Shown: positions 6,872 through 10,233 of the stretch, in pieces
Layout of the letters: the number at the start of each line of letters is the position of its first letter
Position numbering within the stretch: position 1 is the first letter of the stretch
Assembly (NCBI GenBank): GCA_946479475.1
Contig: CAMLGG010000193.1
Location: 1 to 10,233, forward strand
Length of the DNA: 10,233 bases
Reading direction: 5' to 3'
DNA from: an uncultured Ideonella sp.
GTDB lineage: Bacteria; Pseudomonadota; Gammaproteobacteria; Burkholderiales; Burkholderiaceae
The notes under the pieces: model-generated
Told to the model about the DNA's origin: nothing
Database searches by the model: none
Seen by the model: the letters and a program-made list of their open reading frames with translations, nothing else
Program-made: the position numbers and the translations under genes

Positions 6872-7528
6872 TCACCCGGCCTTCGATGCCTGTGCAGCGA
6901 AGACGGCAAGCTGGGCCGCGAAGGCTCGCCGGTAGGCGGGCCGCGCCTCACCCCGGGCCACGTAGCGCGAAAGGCGGGGGAACTCGTCCAGCAGGCCGGA
7001 GGGCCGCAGCCTCAGCAGCACCGAGACCATCATCAGGTCCCCCGCGGTGAACCGGCCCTCGAGCCACTCCGCTTCGCCGAGGTGGGCGGACAGCTCCCGC
7101 AGCCGGGCGCGTATCCGATCCTTCACGAGCGGCAGCCGCTGTTCGGCCCAGGGCTTGTCGCCCTCGGCGAACCTCGCGGTCTGCAGGTCGAGGATGGGAG
7201 GCTCGACGGTGTTGACCGCGGCGAACATCCAGGCCAGCGCCCGAGCCCTGCCGTTAGAGTCGGCCGGCAGCAGGCCGGCGTGGTGTTCGGCGATGTGCCA
7301 CACGATCGCGCCGGATTCGAACAGGACGAGCCCGTCGGCCTCGTAGGTCGGGATCTGCCCGAAGGGATGCAGGGCGCGATGCGCCGGCTCCTTCATCGCG
7401 GCGAAGGAGACGAGGCGGACGTCGTAGGCCTGACCGGCCTCTTCCAGCGCCCAGCGGACGCGCGTGTCCCGAGCGAGGCCCTGGCCCCGGTCGGGAGAAG
7501 TTTCAAAGGCGGTGATGGTCGGTGGCAT
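6872..7528 (-). CDS. Glutathione S-transferase family protein
   Basis: A 218-residue protein, the usual length for a cytosolic GST. The N-terminal thioredoxin-like domain (about 3-85) shows RWALEEAGQAYDVRLV, then HPFGQIPTYE with the cis-proline at P60. The glutathione gamma-glutamyl contact motif follows as ESGAI (E71, S72). The C-terminal helical domain (about 92-210) includes FTAGDLMMV, the conserved N-capping/hydrophobic-staple region, and ends in ARPAYRRAF. Such enzymes conjugate or exchange glutathione on electrophiles, or act in reductive steps; the substrate here cannot be read. The catalytic residue is not obvious, but the SP-rich start (ETSPDRGQG) places S11 near the usual site. The ATG at 7528 has AGGAG eight bases upstream. 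That site lies inside a 12-bp inverted repeat. The gene follows the small lipoprotein gene after 58 bases on the same strand. Confidence 0.93.
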   Translation of the reverse strand: MPPTITAFETSPDRGQGLARDTRVRWALEEAGQAYDVRLVSFAAMKEPAHRALHPFGQIPTYEADGLVLFESGAIVWHIAEHHAGLLPADSNGRARALAWMFAAVNTVEPPILDLQTARFAEGDKPWAEQRLPLVKDRIRARLRELSAHLGEAEWLEGRFTAGDLMMVSVLLRLRPSGLLDEFPRLSRYVARGEARPAYRRAFAAQLAVFAAQASKAG

Positions 7529-7530
7529 GG

Positions 7531-7577
7531 CGATTTCTCCTGTTCACCGATACGACGACCGGAGCCAGGAGAAATCG
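7531..7577 (-). promoter_or_regulatory. 12-bp inverted repeat burying the GST ribosome-binding site
   Basis: CGATTTCTCCTG (7531-7542) and CAGGAGAAATCG (7566-7577) are perfect inverted copies separated by 23 bases. In the minus-strand transcript the downstream arm contains the AGGAGA Shine-Dalgarno of the GST gene, so the stem would hide it. The upstream arm begins nine bases after the stop codon of the small lipoprotein gene. A ribosome ending there could melt the stem, which would couple the two genes. Other readings are a partial terminator or a DNA-binding site. Confidence 0.6.
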
Positions 7578-7586
7578 ACCACACGA

Positions 7587-7790
7587 TCAGCGGCGGTACG
7601 GGTTCTGCGGCTGCGGGTCGTAGCGGTTGGGCACGCCGTCGTTGTCGCGGTCACGGTCGTAGCGGTTGGGCACGCCGTCGCGGTCGCGGTCGTGGACGTA
7701 GCCGGGTCGGGCCGGGGCCACCACGCATGCACTCAGGCTGGTCGCGAGGGCCACGCCGCTGAGGGCGATGATGCAAAGTCTTTTCAACAT
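7587..7790 (-). CDS. Small lipoprotein with two Asp-rich calcium-loop-like repeats
   Basis: A 67-residue protein. The first 22 residues are a lipoprotein signal: basic MLKR, a hydrophobic core, then lipobox LSAC with the lipidated cysteine at C22. V23 at position +2 suggests release to the outer membrane. The mature part contains two 13-residue tandem units, DRDRDGVPNRYDR and DRDNDGVPNRYDP (34-59), followed by a Pro/Asn/Tyr tail. The D-x-D-x-DGVPN--D pattern resembles thrombospondin type-3 calcium-binding loops, also seen in OmpA-linked bacterial proteins, so calcium binding is plausible but unproven. The ATG at 7790 is chosen because it opens the lipoprotein signal and has AGGAGA about nine bases upstream; an in-frame start at 7856 would put 22 polar residues before it. 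I do not recognise a named family. It lies just upstream of the GST gene, possibly in one transcript. Confidence 0.75.
   Translation of the reverse strand: MLKRLCIIALSGVALATSLSACVVAPARPGYVHDRDRDGVPNRYDRDRDNDGVPNRYDPQPQNPYRR
7617..7694 (-). repeat. Two tandem 39-bp units in the lipoprotein gene
   Basis: Two consecutive 39-base units start at 7617 and 7656, both opening with gtcgtagcggttgggcacg on the plus strand. They differ at only a few positions. They encode the two Asp-rich 13-residue repeats of the small lipoprotein and keep its reading frame, so copy number could change without breaking the gene. Confidence 0.8.
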
Positions 7791-7896
7791 GATTCGGTCT
7801 CCTGCGTGTCGGACGCACCCAATATGCCCGCCGGCCTGGCGCGACGCAGTCGGCAATCAGACCGAAGCGGTGTAGGACATCGCCCGCGCCGCCCGC

Positions 7897-10155
7897 TCAA
7901 CGCCCCGGATCGCCGTAAAGCACGCCTCGCCCATGCGTGCCCACGTAGACGCGGCCGAAGACCTTGGGGTCGCCGCTGACCTGCAGCACCAGGCCCCACT
8001 GGTGGGCATCGTCGTTGATGCGCTGCCAGCGGGCGCCGGCATCGGTGGAGCGGAACACGCCGTACCGGCCCTGCACCGTGCCCACCAGGTACAGGGCCGG
8101 CGAGTCCTGCCCCGGCGCCGCGCGCCCGAAGCCGAAGGCGTGGATCTCGCTGACTGCCGGCAGCCGCACGAAGGGCTTGCCCTCGGCCGCGCGGTACAGG
8201 CCATGGAAGGCGGCGAGGTAGAGCTCGCCCTCGCGGCCGGGCGTCGCATAGAGGCGGTCTTGCCCGCCGCGTTCGTCGCCCCGCGCGCTCTGGTTGTGGG
8301 GCGCGGCCGCCGGGCGCTTCACCGGGCCGTCGGGCAGGGCCAGCGGGCGCGAGCCGAAGCTCAGGCCGGCGTCGTCGCTGGAGAAGAGGCGATCGCCGAA
8401 CAGGTCCATGGCGTGGAAGCGTTTCGGGTTCACCCGATCGGCGACCACCCGCGTGCCCGGCGGCAGGCCGCGCACCGCTTTCCATGTTTCGCCTCGGTCG
8501 TGGCTGACGTGGGGCAAGCCGCCCCTGGGGGTCCAGACCCAGGCTCGACCGTCGGCCGAGACGGCCAGCGCGCCGTCGCTCGCCGCGCCCTCGGGCTCGC
8601 GGGCCGGCTCGCGCCAGGTGGCGCCGCCGTCGAGCGAATAGCCGAGGTGCTTGCCGCCATCGCGCGGATGGCCCAGGCGCAGCAGCACCTCGGGCGCCAG
8701 CTCGGCACCGGTCACGTCATGGGTGTTGCCGAAGAAGGGCGGCTTGGGGTTGCCGGGGGCGGGCCGGTCCAGGTCGTCGTGCACGAAGCCGGAGTAGTCG
8801 CCCAGCGCGGTGACCAGCGGCGCGCCGCGCGTGGGGCTGTGCAGCGCCAGGGCCACCGTCTCCTCGATGCCGCGGGCCATCACCTGCCAGTGCGTGGGCT
8901 GGCCGCGCTCGGCGGCCCCGAGGTCGAAAGTCTCCCAGCCGCCGTATCCGGTGGTGAAGATGGCGTGGTCGCGCTCGGCCGGGTCGATGCGCACGTCGTA
9001 AAGCCAGTGCAGCGGCGTGTCGGCCACGTAGGGGGCCGCGCTGGGGTCGAGTCGCCCGCCCTTGCCGAACAACGGCAGCCAGCGGGCGCCGCCGTCGGTG
9101 CTGAGGAAGAGCTCGTCGCCGCCGGGGCGGCCGGCGGTGCTGGCCAGCAGGCGCCGCGGCTCGCGCGGGTCGACCGTGACGGTGGCGTAGCCGAAGGGCT
9201 TCGTCTCGGTCGGGGCCTCGGGCGTGATGTCCGTCCAGCGGCCGGTGCCGGTGTCGAAGGCCCAGACCGAGCCGCCCTTCATGCGCTGCGGGCCGGGCTC
9301 GCTGGCCAGGGCCAGGTAGAGCCTGCCGTCGGTGGCGAGCGCGGCGCGCAGGGGCCGGTGCTGCAGCGGCGCGCCGGGCACCGGGGCCCAGCTCGCACCA
9401 CCGTCCTCGCTGCGCCACAGGCTGGGCCGGCCCACGACCGAGACGCCCGCGTACAGCGTCCGGCTGGCCTGGCCGGCGCGGCCGCTGCGCGGATCGATCA
9501 GCACGAAGGCGACGGTGCTGCGGCCGTCGCTGCCGCCCCAGCTCGGCAGCGGCCCGTCGCCGGGTTGGCGGCGCCAGGCGGCCTCGGGAAAGCCCTCCAC
9601 GCGCTGGAAGCTGGCGCCGCGGTCGCGGCTGCGCCACAGGCCGTCGTGCCGGGTGCCCAGGTAGAGCACGCGGGGGTCGTTCGGGTCGACCGCCAGGCGC
9701 TCGCCGTTGCCGCGCCCGCCCTCGTTCGCACCCAGCTTGAAGGGCAGCGGCGTGCGCTGCCAGCTGCGCCCGCCGTCGAAGGAGCGCAGCAGGGCGCCGT
9801 TCGGCGACGCCGGGGTGGTGTAGGTGCCGCAGGCGAGAAACAGGACGTCGGGGTCGTCCGGATCGAAGGCCATGCTCTCGACGCCCACCAGGTTCACGTC
9901 GGCCAGCGAAAGGCCGTCCAGCAGGGGCTGCCAAAGGCCGCGACTGCTGTCGCGCCGGTAGGCACCGCCCATGTCCGTGCGGGCCAGCATCAGGCCCGGC
10001 TGGCGCGGGTGGAAGGCCAGGCCGCTGACGAAGCCGCCGCCGACGATGGCGACCGGCTTCCAGTCGTAGCGCAGGTCGGCGCGCTCCTGGGCGACTAGCG
10101 GTGTGCCGGAGGCGGCCAGCATCAGGGCGACCAGGGTGCGCAGCAGGCGGATCAT
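7897..10155 (-). CDS. Exported GH74-family xyloglucanase (endo-beta-1,4-glucanase type)
   Basis: A 752-residue protein that begins with a Sec signal peptide (MIRLLRTLVALMLAASGTPLVAQ, cleaved near 22-24) and is then a single GH74 catalytic module, with no carbohydrate-binding module or sorting tail. Family hallmarks include WKPVAIVGGGFVSGLAFHP (32-50), ARTDMGGAYR (59-67), LPFKLGANEGGRGNGERLAVDP (137-158, read as conserved blocks), LGTRHDGLWRS (166-176) and LGDYSGFVHDD (451-461). D61 and D453 align by memory with the catalytic Asp35 and Asp465 of the Geotrichum GH74 enzyme. Eight Asp-box motifs (S-x-D-x-G-x-x-W/F) lie at about 124, 175, 248, 351, 506, 550, 592 and 702, as expected for two seven-bladed propellers with the active site between them. 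The GGYGAPHG exo-loop of reducing-end-specific members is absent (371-386 is short), which favours endo action on xyloglucan. The start has no clear Shine-Dalgarno sequence, but the signal peptide supports it. No transporter or xyloside-processing gene is adjacent. Confidence 0.93.
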   Translation of the reverse strand: MIRLLRTLVALMLAASGTPLVAQERADLRYDWKPVAIVGGGFVSGLAFHPRQPGLMLARTDMGGAYRRDSSRGLWQPLLDGLSLADVNLVGVESMAFDPDDPDVLFLACGTYTTPASPNGALLRSFDGGRSWQRTPLPFKLGANEGGRGNGERLAVDPNDPRVLYLGTRHDGLWRSRDRGASFQRVEGFPEAAWRRQPGDGPLPSWGGSDGRSTVAFVLIDPRSGRAGQASRTLYAGVSVVGRPSLWRSEDGGASWAPVPGAPLQHRPLRAALATDGRLYLALASEPGPQRMKGGSVWAFDTGTGRWTDITPEAPTETKPFGYATVTVDPREPRRLLASTAGRPGGDELFLSTDGGARWLPLFGKGGRLDPSAAPYVADTPLHWLYDVRIDPAERDHAIFTTGYGGWETFDLGAAERGQPTHWQVMARGIEETVALALHSPTRGAPLVTALGDYSGFVHDDLDRPAPGNPKPPFFGNTHDVTGAELAPEVLLRLGHPRDGGKHLGYSLDGGATWREPAREPEGAASDGALAVSADGRAWVWTPRGGLPHVSHDRGETWKAVRGLPPGTRVVADRVNPKRFHAMDLFGDRLFSSDDAGLSFGSRPLALPDGPVKRPAAAPHNQSARGDERGGQDRLYATPGREGELYLAAFHGLYRAAEGKPFVRLPAVSEIHAFGFGRAAPGQDSPALYLVGTVQGRYGVFRSTDAGARWQRINDDAHQWGLVLQVSGDPKVFGRVYVGTHGRGVLYGDPGR

Positions 10156-10190
10156 GTCTGGGGCAGTTGGAGTGTCGGCCTCGCATCCTA

Positions 10191-10213
10191 ATTGGTTCGA
10201 TGGACGAACAAAT
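10191..10213. promoter_or_regulatory. Operator-like 23-bp dyad upstream of the GH74 gene
   Basis: ATTGGTTCG (10191-10199) and CGAACAAAT (10205-10213) are inverted copies with one mismatch around the 5-base centre ATGGA. The dyad lies in the most AT-rich patch of this region, 36 bases before the GH74 start. A -10-like TAGGAT (10190-10185, minus strand) directly abuts it, so a bound protein would overlap the promoter. The -35 element is unclear. This is a good candidate operator for a LacI-, GntR- or TetR-type regulator that lies outside the window. Confidence 0.45.
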
Positions 10214-10233
10214 AGGTCGAAGCCCTGATTCCG

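Noticed and set aside
7803..7817. Short inverted repeat TGCGT-GTCGG-ACGCA before the lipoprotein gene
   Set aside because: A 5-bp stem is too short to be meaningful in GC-rich DNA, and it only touches the Shine-Dalgarno.
7933..10098. Open plus-strand frame of 721 codons antisense to the GH74 gene
   Set aside because: It is low-complexity Ala/Gly/Arg/Val sequence, and the minus strand is an unmistakable GH74 enzyme. Three large genes with such shadows point to base composition, not dual coding.
1..10233. CRISPR array, mobile element or RNA gene
   Set aside because: I saw no evenly spaced repeats with unique spacers, no transposase or integrase motifs with terminal repeats, and no tRNA- or rRNA-like sequence. 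The only regular repeats are in-frame protein repeats.

Overview
The window is very GC-rich, with strong G/C bias at third codon positions. Together with a CheB/CheR-histidine kinase hybrid, HAF-repeat and DUF11 secreted proteins and a GloB/GstA-like glutathione transferase, it looks like a chromosomal segment of a betaproteobacterium, probably Burkholderiales (Sphaerotilaceae/Comamonadaceae type). The taxon is inferred from general family knowledge, not from a search. There are no tRNA or rRNA genes, insertion sequences, integrases, phage genes or CRISPR arrays.

Layout: six genes, five on the minus strand and one on the plus strand. (1) Positions 106-3804, minus: a complete soluble sensory hybrid, CheB methylesterase - CheR methyltransferase - PAS-like - long heptad coiled coil - PAS - HisKA - HATPase - receiver. 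(2) 3961-5535, minus: an exported beta-propeller-like protein with a C-terminal DUF11 domain. (3) 5771-6814, plus: an exported protein with seven HAF-type repeats, diverging from gene 2 across a 235-bp shared promoter region. (4) 6872-7528, minus: a cytosolic glutathione S-transferase family protein, convergent with gene 3. (5) 7587-7790, minus: a 67-residue lipoprotein with two calcium-loop-like Asp-rich repeats, 58 bp upstream of gene 4 and probably able to share its transcript. (6) 7897-10155, minus: an exported GH74-family xyloglucanase with eight Asp-box motifs and both expected catalytic aspartates.

How it fits together: three of the six genes encode exported proteins built wholly or partly from beta-propeller-type repeats, one of them a plant-hemicellulose hydrolase. 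This suits a soil, rhizosphere or plant-debris bacterium that acts on polymers outside the cell. The sensory hybrid lies at one end and has no chemotaxis operon or cognate regulator beside it. The GST and the small lipoprotein may form a two-gene unit; nothing ties them functionally to their neighbours.

The most notable non-coding signals are: a perfect 12-bp inverted repeat that would bury the ribosome-binding site of the GST gene; a 23-bp imperfect dyad just upstream of the GH74 gene; a possible FNR/Anr-type box between the divergent genes; a sigma-54-like promoter match and a hairpin before the sensory hybrid; and hairpins after genes 2 and 3. I see no convincing wholly new multi-gene system. 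The window is mostly recognisable families in an unusual arrangement.
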